64,000 nucleotides of DNA from Prorocentrum cordatum (GCA_963575745.1 CAUYUJ010003969.1:118529-182528), one strand, 5' to 3'. Shown: positions 9,819 through 19,779, numbered from the stretch's first letter. Numbers and translations: made by a program. The notes: a model not told the origin generated them from the sequence alone.

Positions 9819-9972
9819 AGGGGGCCACATGCGAACCCTACCCTATAGCCCCCACGATTTCTGAGGGGGAGGGTGGGGTTCACTTCGCTCGGGAGCTCCC
9901 GAAGGAAGTGAACCCCACCCTCACCCTCAGACATCGTGGGCGGCAGGGGCAGGGTTCGCGTGTGGCCCCCCG
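9819..9972. mobile_element. Long palindrome T (MITE-like)
   Basis: Two arms of about 70 bp are near-perfect inverse complements around a short loop 'gctcgggagctccc' (about 9888-9901). The left arm starts ggggggccacatgcgaaccc and the right arm ends gggttcgcgtgtggcccccc. GGATTT lies just outside each arm (9813-9818, 9973-9978), a possible 6-bp target duplication. No other copy in the window. Confidence 0.75.
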
Positions 9973-9982
9973 GGATTTTCAG

Positions 9983-10690
9983 AGAGCTCCCCAGTCTGCC
10001 CCGGTCCGAGTTCGTCCCATGGCCCTGGCCTCGCCCCGCCCCGGCTCAGGGGCAGGGGCCACGGGCTCGAGGCCGGCGGCCCGTCCCCGCCCCGTGTGCT
10101 CTTTTTTCCCTTGGTCTCACGACGCGGCGCTGACCTTGCCGCGTCCGCCCTGCCCAGCGACCGCTGGCGTCGCGGGTGCCCACAACGTTATTCTGCCCGC
10201 GCCGCGCTGCGCTGCGCGCCTGCGGCGCTCGCCTGCAGAGGCCCTCGTCGCGGGCTCCTCTCCTCCGCCCGCCCCCCTCGCCCCGCTTCGGGGCCCCGAT
10301 CGGGGCTCGGGTGGCGAGGACAAGTCCGCAGCGGGAGGCGTGCTCTCTGCCGCGGTGGGCTCGCGGGGGCCCGGGCCAGGCCCCGGGAGTGGAAAACAGC
10401 AAAGCGACTCGGGATGAGCCGCTGCTCCTGGGGGGAGGGAGAGACGGGACTCCTGGGGGCCCCGCGTGCTGGGAAGGTCGGGGCACCGCGCATCTCTGGG
10501 GGGAGAATCGCGCCGGAGTCTGCTCCTCGCTGTCTCTCTTGCCTCCTCTATAGATGTCGATCTCCGGGCACGTGCGGGCCACGACGTGAGGGGAGCCCAG
10601 CCAGGAGGCGCCCCGGGAGGAGGAGCGCGTGCCAATATCGTCGGCGGCTTTTGAGACCCTCGCCGCCGTCTCCAATTTTTTCGATGCGTG
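9983..10690. other. GC-rich sequence, no gene recognised
   Basis: Very GC-rich with long overlapping open frames on both strands, as expected from composition. No repeat family or motif gives a call. Confidence 0.3.
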
Positions 10691-10830
10691 GGCCCCGGAG
10701 GTCTGGACCACTTCCCTGGGGACGGTTGTCCGTCCAAAGTCATTTTTTGACGCTCCCGCGGTCCCGCGAGGGCTCCCGGAGGCCGAACACGGCTCAAAAC
10801 CCGCCGCCCCCGTTCTTGCTGGAGCCTCGG
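10690..10830 (+). mobile_element. Diverged family A fragment
   Basis: Contains 'aagtcattttttgacgctcccg' and 'gagggctcccggaggccgaa', the middle of the A consensus, with no intact ends. Confidence 0.5.
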
Positions 10831-11029
10831 ATCTCTGGCGAGAAAGCTTCTGCTTCCCTCTGCTCCTCTCTCCCCCCTCGCCCTCCCCTGCCGCGAGCAG
10901 GGGGGCCCCGGACGGGTGGTCGTGGCGAGCGTTCCAGCCGCTGCTGCCTTCCCTCGACCTCGCTGCCGCGCTGGGTGCGAAAAGTCCGTCGCGCGCCGCA
11001 CGTGACCCCGGCCCGCGGGGGGCAGGACC

Positions 11030-11265
11030 CCCTTCTCCTCCTCCTCCTCCTCCTCCTCCTCCTCCTCCTCCTCCTCCTCCTCCTCCTCCTCTCCTCCTCC
11101 TCCTCCTCCTTCTCCTCCTCCTCCTCCTCCTCCCTCCTCCCCCTCCTCCTCCCTCTCCTCCTCCCTCTCCTCCTCCCCCTCCTCCTCCTCTTCCTCCTCT
11201 TCCTCTTCCTCCTCCTACTCCTCCTCCTCCTCCTCCTCCTCCTCCTACTCCTCCTCCTCCCACCG
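11030..11265. repeat. (TCC)n array
   Basis: Long CTC/TCC array with CCC, TTC and TAC interruptions. The 474-aa and 460-aa open frames crossing it are composition artefacts. Confidence 0.95.
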
Positions 11266-11305
11266 GAGCGGCGGAGGGGCCTCCCCAGACCCCCTGGATC
11301 GGCAC

Positions 11306-11512
11306 GAACGAACCGGGTCGGAAAGAATGGGTGCAATGCCCAACAGCAGTTCCCGTTCGTTTTGAGCGGGACTCGCTGTCCGCGCCGCCGCCGCCGAGTC
11401 CGTTTGAGACAGAAGGCCGCCTGCCCAACAGCGGCTGTTGTTATTTGGAACAACATGTGTTGTTGGGTATTGTACGCATTTTTTCCGTACCCATGTCGGG
11501 CGTCCAAACTCG
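11306..11512. mobile_element. MITE-like element B, copy 1
   Basis: Shares 'ggaaagaatgggtgcaatgc', 'cccaacagcagttcc', 'ggactcgctgtccgcgccgc' and 'ttttttccgtacccatgtcg' with 11803-12015 and 19945-20157. The left end is more diverged than the right. Confidence 0.75.
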
Positions 11513-11518
11513 AGTCAT

Positions 11519-11686
11519 GAACAGATCATGACGGGAGGTTTTTCCCTGTTTTCGGCCTCTGGGGGCCCTCACCGGGCTTCGGGATTGTCAAAAAACGACA
11601 CAGGGTGAGAAAGCGGTCCCGGGAAAGGGGTCGAGAACTCTGAAGGCCGACGCACTGAAAAAATCATGACATAGGGGGTTTGGGTC
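11519..11686 (-). mobile_element. Family A copy, reverse orientation
   Basis: Runs from 'gatcatgacgggaggttttt' through 'aaaaaacgacacagggtg' to 'gggggtttggg'. It lies immediately beside a forward copy at 11688, so the pair forms an inverted repeat. Confidence 0.8.
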
Positions 11687-11687
11687 C

Positions 11688-12090
11688 GCAGACCCCCGAC
11701 GTCATGTTTTTTTCGTTACGTCGACCCTCAGAGATCCCGACCCTTTTCCCATGACCGGCTTTGCATCCTGAGTCGGTTTTTGATACTCCCGAGGCCCGAT
11801 GATCTGGACGCCCGAAATGGGTATGGAAAGAATGGGTACCATGCCCAACAGCAGTTCCTGTTCATTTTGCACAGGACTCGCTGTCCACGCCGCCGCGGCC
11901 TGTGTCCATTCGAGGCAGAAGGCCGCCTGCCCAACAGCGGCCGCTGTTGGTTCGGGACAACATTTGTTGTTGGGCATAGTGCCCATTCTTTCCGTACCCA
12001 TTTCGGGCGTCCAAAGATGAGGGCCCCTGGAGGCCGAAGATCAGGAAAAACCTCCCGCCATGACTTTCTCATTACTCGAGGGGGCCTGGG
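11688..12090 (+). mobile_element. Family A copy interrupted by element B
   Basis: Starts CAGACCCCCGACGTCATG and ends ACTCGAGGGGGCCTGGG. Between 'cgaggccc' and 'gggcccctggaggcc', where other A copies are continuous, it contains a full element B at 11803-12015. Confidence 0.85.
11803..12015. mobile_element. MITE-like element B, complete copy nested in A
   Basis: Terminal inverted repeats of about 40 bp: left TCTGGACGCCCGAAATGGGT, right the inverse ending CCCATTTCGGGCGTCCAAA. The A sequence duplicated on insertion is GATGA (11798-11802 and 12016-12020). Core: 'cagttcctgttcattttg', 'ctgtccacgccgccgcgg' and 'caacatttgttgttggg'. No coding capacity. The 5-bp duplication limits the transposase superfamily but does not name it. 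Confidence 0.9.
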
Positions 12091-12270
12091 TCCCCAGAGA
12101 TCCGACGCCCCAAAACAATGGGAGCGGCGGGTTCTGGGTCGATCTTTCGGCCTCCGCGGGGCCCCCGCCGGACCTCGGGACTGTCCAAAGACAGGTCGGG
12201 ACGAAGAGCCGGCCGTGGGGGAGTGGTCGGGACTTTCGGGGCCCACGCCTCGAAAGCATTGGAGCGGCCG
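12091..12270 (-). mobile_element. Diverged family A copy
   Basis: 'tcggcctccgcggggccccc', 'cctcgggactgtccaaa' and 'gtggtcgggacttt' follow A order in reverse, but much diverged. A (TCC)n run follows at about 12330-12395. Confidence 0.5.
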
Positions 12271-12628
12271 GCTGTCTGGGAGGACTCCTTCTCCTCCCGG
12301 TCCTGCTCCTCTTCCTCCCTCCGCCGTCTGGTCCTCCTCCTCCTCCTCCTCCTCCTGCTCCCCCCTCCTCCTGCTCCTCCTCCCTCCCCCCTTCAAAACC
12401 CGCAGTGGCACTGGTGGCAGCTCCTGAGAAGCCCAGCCGCCTGGGGACGCTGCATCCCTGAGACCCATGCCAAGAAACATCCTGCTTGCCTCCAGGGTGC
12501 CCTGGGTTCCTTGGGATTCGATGGTTCTGCTGAGGAGATCGCGACGTTCCCACATCAAGGACCAGTGGGCGTCCTGAGGCTCCAGGGCTGGGTTTCCTGT
12601 GGAAGCTCTCCTGTGGCCGAGCCGCTGC

Positions 12629-12806
12629 TGTACAGTGCCGTTTTTGTGCATGCTCCGCGTGCGGATCATGAATTAAAAATAAAGGGATTTTGTATTAGAA
12701 ACAATGGTGAAGTTATGCATGTATTGATTAGTGAATGAACCATGTATTAAAATTAGAATTCCATATGTTTTAAAACCTATGTATTAAAAACTGCCCTGTA
12801 TCACTG
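12629..12806. mobile_element. MITE-like element P, copy 2
   Basis: Left TACAGTGCCGTTTTTGTGCA, right 'gtattaaaaactgccctgta', imperfect inverse ends. The AT-rich core shares 'gctccgcgtgcggatcatga' with copy 1. Confidence 0.75.
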
Positions 12807-12987
12807 CCCGCCCCCTCTCTTCTCTCTGCCGGTCGCCGTCGCGTCAACGCCGCCGACCCCCGGGCGCGCCCGCGGGCGCGCCCGCGCGCCGCGACCCCCG
12901 ACAGCAAACCGAGCACAGCGACTGAGACAGCCGGAAGCAGACTGAGAAACGAGCACCGATGGCGCCCCAGCGAGCGCCCACCCTCCT

Positions 12988-13187
12988 GTCGGGCCGGGCG
13001 AAAGGGGGGGGATTGGGAAAGGGGGGGGTACGAAATCTGCTGCATGCCATCGGTTTCGGCCTCACCGAGGGGCCCATTACTCGATACATAGCCGCCTCCG
13101 GCGCCGGGAGGCGCCGTGAGAATCAGCTACGTGAGCTGATTCTCACCCCCCCCCCTTTGCTATCCCCCCCTTTCGCCCGACCCGATC
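12988..13187. mobile_element. MITE-like element M, copy 1
   Basis: Ends are inverted: TCGGGCCGGGCGAAAGGGGG on the left, and the matching CCCCCCTTTCGCCCGACCCGA on the right. The core contains 'tacgaaatctgctgcatgc', 'cgatacatagccgcc' and an internal hairpin 'gagaatcagc...gctgattctc'. Copies at 31074-31262 and 31884-32044. Confidence 0.75.
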
Positions 13188-13191
13188 CTTC

Positions 13192-13343
13192 CCCAGACCC
13201 CCGACGTAATGGTTTGTTCATTACGGCCTTGCATCCTGAGTCGTTTGTTTGACGCTCCCGAGGCCCAGTAAATAGGCCCGCGGAGGCGGAAAATCAGGAG
13301 AAACCTCCCGTCACGAGGTCGTCCTTGCTCGAGGGGGTCTGGG
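13192..13343 (+). mobile_element. Family A copy
   Basis: CCCAGACCCCCGACGTAATG to CTCGAGGGGGTCTGGG, with a short internal deletion relative to the consensus. Confidence 0.85.
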
Positions 13344-13427
13344 CCTCCCGCTGGCAGATCTCCAGGGCTCTCCAGAGGCCCCCGGGGACAGCGAGAGACA
13401 CCCCCCCCGGAGACCGCATCCCTCCTG

Positions 13428-13613
13428 CCAGACCCCCGACGTCATGATTTTTTCGTGACGTCGACCCCCAGAGGTCCCGACCCTTTCCCCATGACCGGTT
13501 TTTCATCCTGAGTCGTTTCTTGACGCTCCCGAGGCCCGGTGAGGGCCCCCGGAGGCCGAAAATTGGGAAAAACCTCCCGTCATGATTTTTTCATTACTCC
13601 GAGGGGGCCTGGG
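13428..13613 (+). mobile_element. Family A copy close to consensus
   Basis: 186 bp. Left CCAGACCCCCGACGTCATGA, then gtcgacccccagaggtcccg, catcctgagtcg, gacgctcccgaggcccgg and gagggcccccggaggccga; right tcattactccgagggggcctggg. Matches 43132-43316 almost base for base. Confidence 0.9.
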
Positions 13614-13784
13614 CTCGTCGTTTCTGTGGCCTTCTGAGGGGGGGGGGCCTCTCCTCGCCACGGCCGCGCGCTGCTCGGGGAGCGAGGCACGAGAGACACC
13701 CGGGAGGGGCTCGAGCACGGCCCTGGCCGGGCCAGGCGCCGGGGCTCCCGCTCCTCCCTCCAGTGCCTGCTCTTGCCTCCTCCT

Positions 13785-13910
13785 CCTTTTCGTCCTCTTC
13801 CTCCTCCTCCCTCCTCCTCCTCCTCCCTCCTCCTCCTCCTCCGTTTCGCCCTCTTCCTCCTCCTCCCTCCTCCTCCTCCTCCTCCTCCTCCTCCTCCTCC
13901 TCCTCAGCAT
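13785..13910. repeat. (TCC)n array
   Basis: CTC/TCC triplets with two 'gttt/ttcg...cctcttcc' interruptions. Confidence 0.9.
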
Positions 13911-13965
13911 CATCTTCGTTCCATGCCATCACATTCCATGCCCCTTCATTTCTTCCCAGTTCATC

Positions 13966-14225
<260 letters not shown>

Positions 14226-14248
14226 AAGCAGCAGCAACAGCAGTAGTA

Positions 14249-14270
14249 TCCGAAGCCATTTTGGTTCAAG
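14249..14270 (+). other. Relic dinoflagellate spliced-leader sequence
   Basis: The 22 bases ending CCATTTTGGTTCAAG match the canonical dinoflagellate spliced leader (DCCGTAGCCATTTTGGCTCAAG) at 20 of 22 positions by eye. In dinoflagellates this leader is trans-spliced to mRNA 5' ends. A genomic relic directly upstream of coding-like sequence is the known signature of reverse-transcribed, re-inserted mRNA. The SL RNA gene itself is not suggested, since no donor GT or SL RNA body follows. Confidence 0.75.
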
Positions 14271-14406
14271 TTTTAAACGTGCGTTCCTGGCGCTTGGATT
14301 CTGATCGCAGCTCAGTGAGCGGCCCAAGTGACGTGCACGCTATCTCCTGGCCTGCCCTCCCCCCTCCGCGCCCGCAGCCCAGCCGCTTCGCAGGATCTTC
14401 CGCAGA

Positions 14407-15269
14407 TGGCCGCGGCCACCGCTGAGCAGACGAATTTGATGATGGAGCAACTCACTCAGTCGGTTGCGGCCCAGATCCAGCAAGCCCCCGTCGAGCCGTC
14501 GAGACCAACCGTGAGTCCGAGGCGGTCCTGAACAATCCCGAGCCTGATCGACCGGCTGGAGGGGGAGGTGCGGAACTTACATCCGAAGTTCGACCGCAGC
14601 GTGAACGAGATCGACCAGTCGCAAGCGGGCCTCCACAGGCAGATGCACGGGTCTCGTGCGGGCAGCTCCTGGGCGGCCTCGAGTGCCGCTTCCATCCTTG
14701 GCTTCTCTCGTGTACCATGTGATGGTGGAGTGAAACTTTGTCGTGATGAGGCCAAACCCATTGACCCGTGCAAGCGCCTCATCTGCATAGTTCCTTTCAC
14801 TGTGCTCGGCAAGAAGATGTAGCCATAGGGGCGGACCACGATCCTCCCCAAGCTTCCAACAGAAGTTGTTGACGGCAGCAGCGCCAAATTCACGGGATCT
14901 GTTACAATTTACCAGTTGATCTTCACCCACAGGTAATTGGCGAAGAGGTTGTAAGATGCAGTGGCCAACATCGACGTTGACTGGGTGGACCGACGTGCGC
15001 GACAGTCGCATATTATCAGGAGTCGTTTTGGTATCCCTCTGGGTTTACGCAGAAGTGTGCAGCAGTCGTCTTCCCGCGCGCGCTGCAGATATTAGATGTT
15101 GGTCCTCGTGCTGCTGCTACTGCCGACATCGAGCTCGGAGCCGACGGGTTCCAGGACTTGATAAACTTGTATTGCGACGATGGGGTATGGAAGTTAACCT
15201 CGATCAGAGTCGATCAGACCAGCGGCTTCCGCTCCGACCCCAACAAAGACGACCCCAGACGTGAGGCGT
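14407..15269 (+). pseudogene. Retro-copied, decayed coding sequence behind the relic leader
   Basis: First ATG at 14407 reads MAAATAEQTNLMMEQLTQSV, then AAQIQQAPVEPSRPT. After a frame change the plus strand continues SLIDRLEGEVRNLHPKFD (about 14538-14594), later DGSSAKFTGSVTIYQLIFTH (about 14870-14930, with nearby in-frame stops). A further frame, at about 14981-15269, reads QKCAAVVFPRALQILDVG and GADGFQDLINLYCDDGVWKL, ending at a TAG. Protein-like blocks in changing frames on one strand, with stops between them, indicate a decayed intronless copy. The start region looks coiled-coil; the family is not recognised. Confidence 0.5.
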
Positions 15270-15337
15270 AGCGGCCGAGCAAGTTAACAACATGCTCGCA
15301 GACGTGGGTAACGGGCCCAGGCTACTTTGCCAGCGCT

Positions 15338-16460
15338 AGAACATGCTGCACGCGGAATGGCCTCACAGGCCGGCAAGGTTTGTCCAGCATTGGCGGCGGC
15401 GATTTCGGAAAGTCTTTCGGCGTGGCCTTCTTCCCTTTGCTCTCCTCCACCTTCTTTGGGTACTGCTTCGCCAGTTACGGGTCGCCCTGATGCAAGTAAT
15501 TGCAGGCGCCTTGGTCTCCTTGAGTCTTCGCCATGGGTTCAGTCTTCCTATATGTATGTTGCTCCCTGAGGTCGCCGGGTCATTTTTAACAGCGCGCACG
15601 GTGCACATATGATTATTTGTGATAGGTTTGCGCTATTGCGCTGTCTGGTCAAACAACGCGATCTTGTGTGTTCACACGACATCAAATGGTGATAAGACGA
15701 ACGCGTGTGCGCCGACCGTAAGGTACCATAGTTTTCCCTCTCCATCTGCCTAAGTTCAGCTGTTTGCGGCTGTCTCACAGTTGTACACGCGCGTCCCTGC
15801 GCCCAGTTCGAGGGATCGTGATTGCAGTAACCTTTTTCTGGAGTCCATCCCATCCTTAGCCCACGGTGACCTGGTCAGATCGTGGCGGTTGCGAATGCGC
15901 ACCTCGACACCCTGCAGCCGCTGAAATGTTTCCCAGCCTACTGGCGCCTGTGCCATTTCCCTTTTGATCATGTCCTCGGAAGTGGGAAGGTTCGCCAGAG
16001 ATTGGATGGGGAACCTGAGAGGAGTTGTTCGGGGCTTGCTCCGTTTCTCGGCGACCGGCTCCAGGAGTAGACTGAAGTGTTCTAGGTAGACGTTACCCAC
16101 AGGACCTACCAGCATGGCCGCGTGGCCTCTGCTGCCTGTCTTTATAAGAATATGCTCACTGCTCGCCCATGGGATCCTCGACTTTTGCCCGCCAGAATCT
16201 GCTGAATGACCATGCCCCTGTCTTCTGCGCGCTGCGGCATCTTGAAATTCGCAGCGCTCCGAGACAACCCTCGCGGGTGAGTCGATCAACGCTCTTTCAG
16301 TGCGGCGCGAAGTGTTGCTTAGTGCCGATCTTTCGACGCGCCCGCCGACCTCGCTAAGAGACAATCCAGAACTCTGTTGAATGGAAGGCCCAAGGAAATC
16401 CAGCGGACAAGAAGAGGCCCAGGAGCCCGAGACTGACTTGGAATAACATGGAGAAAACAT
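15338..16460 (-). pseudogene. Decayed minus-strand coding region, unknown protein
   Basis: The longest frame (16460 down to 15756, 234 codons) reads like real protein: SRGHAAMLVGPVGNVYLEHF, SLLLEPVAEKRSKPRTTPLR, FPIQSLANLPTSEDMIKREM and APVGWETFQRLQGVEVRIRN. Farther downstream, in other minus frames, come MAKTQGDQGACNYLHQGDP (from 15534) and, after a stop, KQYPKKVEESKGKKATPKD. The Lys/Pro-rich part, with one Cys and one His, resembles retroelement gag-like proteins, but this is weak. The stops and frame changes suggest a pseudogene; introns are an alternative for the breaks. Confidence 0.45.
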
Positions 16461-16571
16461 CCGGCCTCTGGCCTTGGTTCACGGCCCTGACGGGACTGTT
16501 CAGAGGGCGCTGGCTGCACATCGGAAATTCAAGAAGTTGTTCTGTACGTTGGCGCAGGCATGCGCCGCCCG

Positions 16572-16765
16572 GGGAGCGCCCGGCGTTGCCTGGGAGCGTT
16601 TGGGCGTTCCTGGAGCGTTTGGAAGCGCCTGGGGGCGTCAGGGAGCGTTTGGGAGCGCCTGGGAGCGCTTGGGACCGCCAGCGGAGCGCCTGGTGCCGCT
16701 TGGGAGAGCATGTTTGCTCTTGGAGCGCTTGGGAGTGCTTCAGGAGCGCCTGGGAGCGTCGTGGG
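16572..16765. repeat. Minisatellite, about 11-13 bp unit 'gggagcgcctg'
   Basis: Irregular repeats of ggagcgcctgg / ggagcgtttgg over about 190 bp. Confidence 0.85.
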
Positions 16766-16917
16766 CGCAGATCCTGTAGCTTGTACCAGGGATCGCGGCC
16801 TCGGGGGCGCCGATCGTATGTGTGTCTTCCTTTTTCTACAGATATGCGTAAGTGATCTTACTTCTGGGGGGGCAACTTTTGGCCAGGCGCCGCTCGCCTC
16901 CTTGAACCTCTCCGAAG

Positions 16918-16994
16918 ATTAAATTTGAGCTCTTGGTGCTGGCGGGCGACCTCAAAAACTTCCTGCGACCCAGGTTCGATTCAGAGAAGGAGCT
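16918..16994 (+). CDS. Candidate coding exon, helical
   Basis: After an acceptor 'gaacctctccgaag' the plus strand reads IKFELLVLAGDLKNFLRPRF and then DSEKEL. A GC-type donor (GAGCT|GCTATG) leaves two bases. Joined to an acceptor at 17160-17161, these two bases plus C give CTC, and the frame continues YAQGEAGAARLPHRSEAEA. The intervening 167 bp is T/G-rich and ends in a strong pyrimidine tract (tttgttttccccccacag). Exon pair length 77+55 is divisible by three if the second ends at 17216. Function unknown. Confidence 0.45.
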
Positions 16995-17161
16995 GCTATG
17001 AAGAAAGAACACACAACACACAGGAAAGCATGTGTGCTTTGTGTTTGTTGTGTGTTCTTTGTTGTGTGTGCTTGTTGTGTTTGTCTTTGTTGTGTGTGTG
17101 TGTGTGTTTTTTGGTGTGTGTGTGTGTGTTTGTGTTTTTAATGTTTGTTTTCCCCCCACAG

Positions 17162-17216
17162 CTACGCGCAAGGGGAGGCAGGCGCGGCCCGCCTCCCGCA
17201 CCGCTCGGAGGCGGAG
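17162..17216 (+). CDS. Candidate coding exon following 16918-16994
   Basis: Starts after the strong acceptor 'ttttccccccacag'. In the phase supplied by the previous exon it reads YAQGEAGAARLPHRSEAE. The end is uncertain: GAG|GCGGGC at 17216 fits the GC-donor pattern used elsewhere, but the frame stays open to the GGA array at 17350. Confidence 0.35.
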
Positions 17217-17349
17217 GCGGGCGAGCCGACGCTCGCCCCCCGGGCGCAGCACTGTGCTGCGTCCTGGCACTCCGCCGAACGCTCCGACCGCCCTCGTCCG
17301 AGGTCCGAGGATGTGGAGGACGAGATCGACCCGATCGAGGCGGACGAGG

Positions 17350-17495
17350 CGGAGGAGGAGGAGGAGGAGGAGGAAGAGGAGGAGGGGGAGGAGGAGGAGG
17401 AGGAGGAGGACGAGGCGGAGGAGGAGGAGGAGGAAGGGGAGGAGGAGGAGGAGGAGGAGAGGAGGAGGAGGAGGAGGAGGAGGAGAAGGGGGGTC
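17350..17495. repeat. (GGA)n array
   Basis: GGA triplets with GCG and AGG interruptions. Confidence 0.9.
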
Positions 17496-17497
17496 TG

Positions 17498-18190
17498 ACG
17501 ATGGCCGGGACCGGCGCTCACCCGAGAGAGAGAGGGAGCGAAAGGAAGAGATGGCAGGCGTGGCGTGCACGCGACAATTCGAAGGGCACCGCTGACTGTG
17601 CTGCATCATGGCACTCCGCCGAACAATCCGACCGCCTAGTCGCTCGGAGCCTGACGATTGCCAGGACCGGCGCTCACTCGAGAGAGAGAGTGAGAGAAAG
17701 AGAAATGCGGGCAATGTCTATATCCACATCCAGTGCGTCTTGGAGTTCCGGGCTCCCTTCGCACGAAGCACGAGGCGCACCGGATATGGATTGTAATCAG
17801 CCTCCAAAGGCTCGATTTCTATCCATATCCCGTGCGCCTCGGCCTTGCGGCGCCCCTTCCAAGAAAGTCGATGACGCACTGGATATGGATATGAATATTA
17901 CCCGCAAGAAAGAGAGGGTAGGCGTGGCGTGCACGCGAAAACTCGAAGGACAGCACTGACTGTGGTTTCGCTCTGGTGCAATGCGGTTGAAGTCCCACGA
18001 GTGGTGTTCTGGCACGGTTGAGGACTGCCACGGCGCAACAGTCAGGGTGATCTGCGGTGTTGGAAACCCAGGGACGGCGTTCCTGCACAAGTGCGAATTG
18101 TCAGGACGCAACCGTCACGGTGATCCGCGTCGTGGACGTCCCAGGAATGGTGTGCTGGCGCGACGGATTCTCAGACGGTCGTTTTCGAAT
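17498..18190. repeat. Diverged tandem repeats with hairpins
   Basis: 'gaccggcgctcac..gagagagag' and 'ggcgtggcgtgcacgcg' units recur at 17512, 17555, 17655 and 17917. Two hairpins with arms such as atccacatccagtgcgtc / gcgcaccggatatggat lie at about 17718-17795 and 17818-17893. No coding call. Confidence 0.5.
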
Positions 18191-18299
18191 GGGCCGCTTT
18201 TCTTACTGAGCGTCGTTTTTTTGGGAGGGGCTTGTCAAGAGGGAGCGCGGATGCAGGGTTTCTTGCAGCAGCGTTGAGGCGTCTTGGGTTCATTCTGTT

Positions 18300-18460
18300 C
18301 CATGTCGTCCTTCTCGTCCTTCTCGTCCTCCTCGTCGTCCTCGTCGTCGTCGCCGTCCTCCTCTGCCTCCTCCTCCTTCTCCTGCTCGTCCTCCTCCTCG
18401 CCCCCCTCGACCTCGTCGTCCTCGCCGTCCTCGTCGGCCTCGTCGACGCCGTCGTCCCCG
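18300..18460. repeat. (TCG/TCC)n array
   Basis: Mixed TCC and TCG triplets. 18470-18800 beyond it holds GC-rich sequence with no gene seen. Confidence 0.85.
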
Positions 18461-18807
18461 GGCGTCCTCCTCGGGCCGCCCCGTGGCGAGGACGCGGCAG
18501 CCCGCGGCGGAGCGCTGCCGCGGGGCGCCGGCCGCGTGCCTCGGGGGGGCGTCCCCGAGCGCCGCCAGGCCCGCCGGCCGCCCTCCACCGCCGCCGGCAC
18601 GCCGCGGAAGGTCGCGTGTCAACGGCACCGTAACGGGTACTTACTAACGGGTACTTTGCAATTTTGCCGAAAGTTGCCACTTTAGGGCCTCTTTCTGGCG
18701 GTGCAGCGTTGCCCGCATCGGGAAGGGTTGGGTTCGCTGGGTCACTGGCCAAAGTACCCGTTAGTGGAGTCCCCGTTTGTGGGGCGCTGAGCGTGAGCGA
18801 CGTAGAA

Positions 18808-18970
18808 TCAGGAGGGCAAGAAACGCACAGACACAACTAATCGTCGACTCCCAGGAAGATTTGGGGAAATATGGGAAGTGGGGTGGAAGACAAGAGTCCA
18901 GGAAAGATGGGAACATACGGAGCATCGATTTATCTGTGTGCATTTGTTTGTGTGTCCTGGGGCCCCTTCA
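18808..18970. mobile_element. Element C, copy 2
   Basis: TCAGGAGGGCAAGAAACGCA to GGGCCCCTTCA, with the 'cagacacaa' and 'gatttgggg..atatggg' core. Confidence 0.75.
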
Positions 18971-19285
18971 GTAGAACATGGGGTCGTCCTCACTCAAGGG
19001 AGGAGAACCACCCAGACCGGACAATTGGCGTTTACCAAACGGCCTCGGGCGTTTATGAAACAGCCCTGCCCTCTTGGGTTCCTTTTGTTGGTGCGTTTGC
19101 TAAACGGCTCCGCGTGTCGGGGTGGTCATTCTCGGGGTGGATTTTCTGCCCTCTATTCACCGACGCTGGCGCGCAAGCTGTCCGCGCAGGGTCGCGCGTG
19201 AGCGCACTCGTTGCCACTGTGCGCGTGCCGCGCTTGCGGCCCGCGCAAGCCACCGCGTGAGCTCGCTACGTCATCTTGCGTAAGA
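18971..19285. other. No gene recognised
   Basis: Unique sequence with short repeats of 'ggcgttt.ccaaacggc'. No protein-like frame was found. Confidence 0.25.
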
Positions 19286-19289
19286 CCCG

Positions 19290-19600
19290 CTCATTTCGTC
19301 GATCGCGTCAAAATCGCCGTTCGAGGTCGGCGGTCGAGGTCTTCGATCGAGGCTTTCGTCGTGAAAAGTCCCGTCGGAGTCGCGCCTAGTTCGATCGAGG
19401 TCCTCGACCGAGGTCTCGAGGCAAGGCACCGCCGATCGAGGTCTCCGATCAAGGTCGAGGTCCATCGAGGTCCTCCATCGAGGCCGCCGAGGTCACGCGA
19501 AAAAAGACTCCGGTCGAGGCGTTTTCCGACCGAGGTCGCGCCGCGAGAAGCCGCGCCGAGGCCTTCGCTCGAGGCTTCGGCACGCCCTCGCCACTCCGCG
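19290..19600. repeat. Minisatellite of 'tcgaggtc' units
   Basis: Dozens of imperfect tcgaggtc / tcgatcgagg units. Confidence 0.8.
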
Positions 19601-19779
19601 GAGATGTCTCGCGAGTCTCGAGCGGGGCGTGCCGGCAGCTCTGCCCCTCGCCCCATCGAGGGCGCTCCAACCGAAGGGGGGCCCGCAGCGCCCCTCGCAC
19701 GGCCGCGGCAGGCCCGGGCTCTGTGGCCCGAGGACCCTCCAGCGCCCTGGACTGAACCACGAGTCCCTCCTCGTCCTCC

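Noticed and set aside
10046-11520. 474- and 460-codon overlapping frames on opposite strands
   Set aside because: Composition is Arg/Gly/Pro/Leu from GC-rich DNA and the TCC array. They also cross MITE copies A and B, so neither is a plausible protein.
16550-16770. Regular repeats as a possible CRISPR-like array
   Set aside because: Units are 11-13 bp with no spacers of constant length and no cas-like genes; this is a eukaryotic minisatellite.
16835-16855. 'ctacag|atatgc|gtaagt' as a 6-base micro-exon
   Set aside because: The flanks resemble ideal splice signals, but a 6-base exon cannot be supported without RNA.
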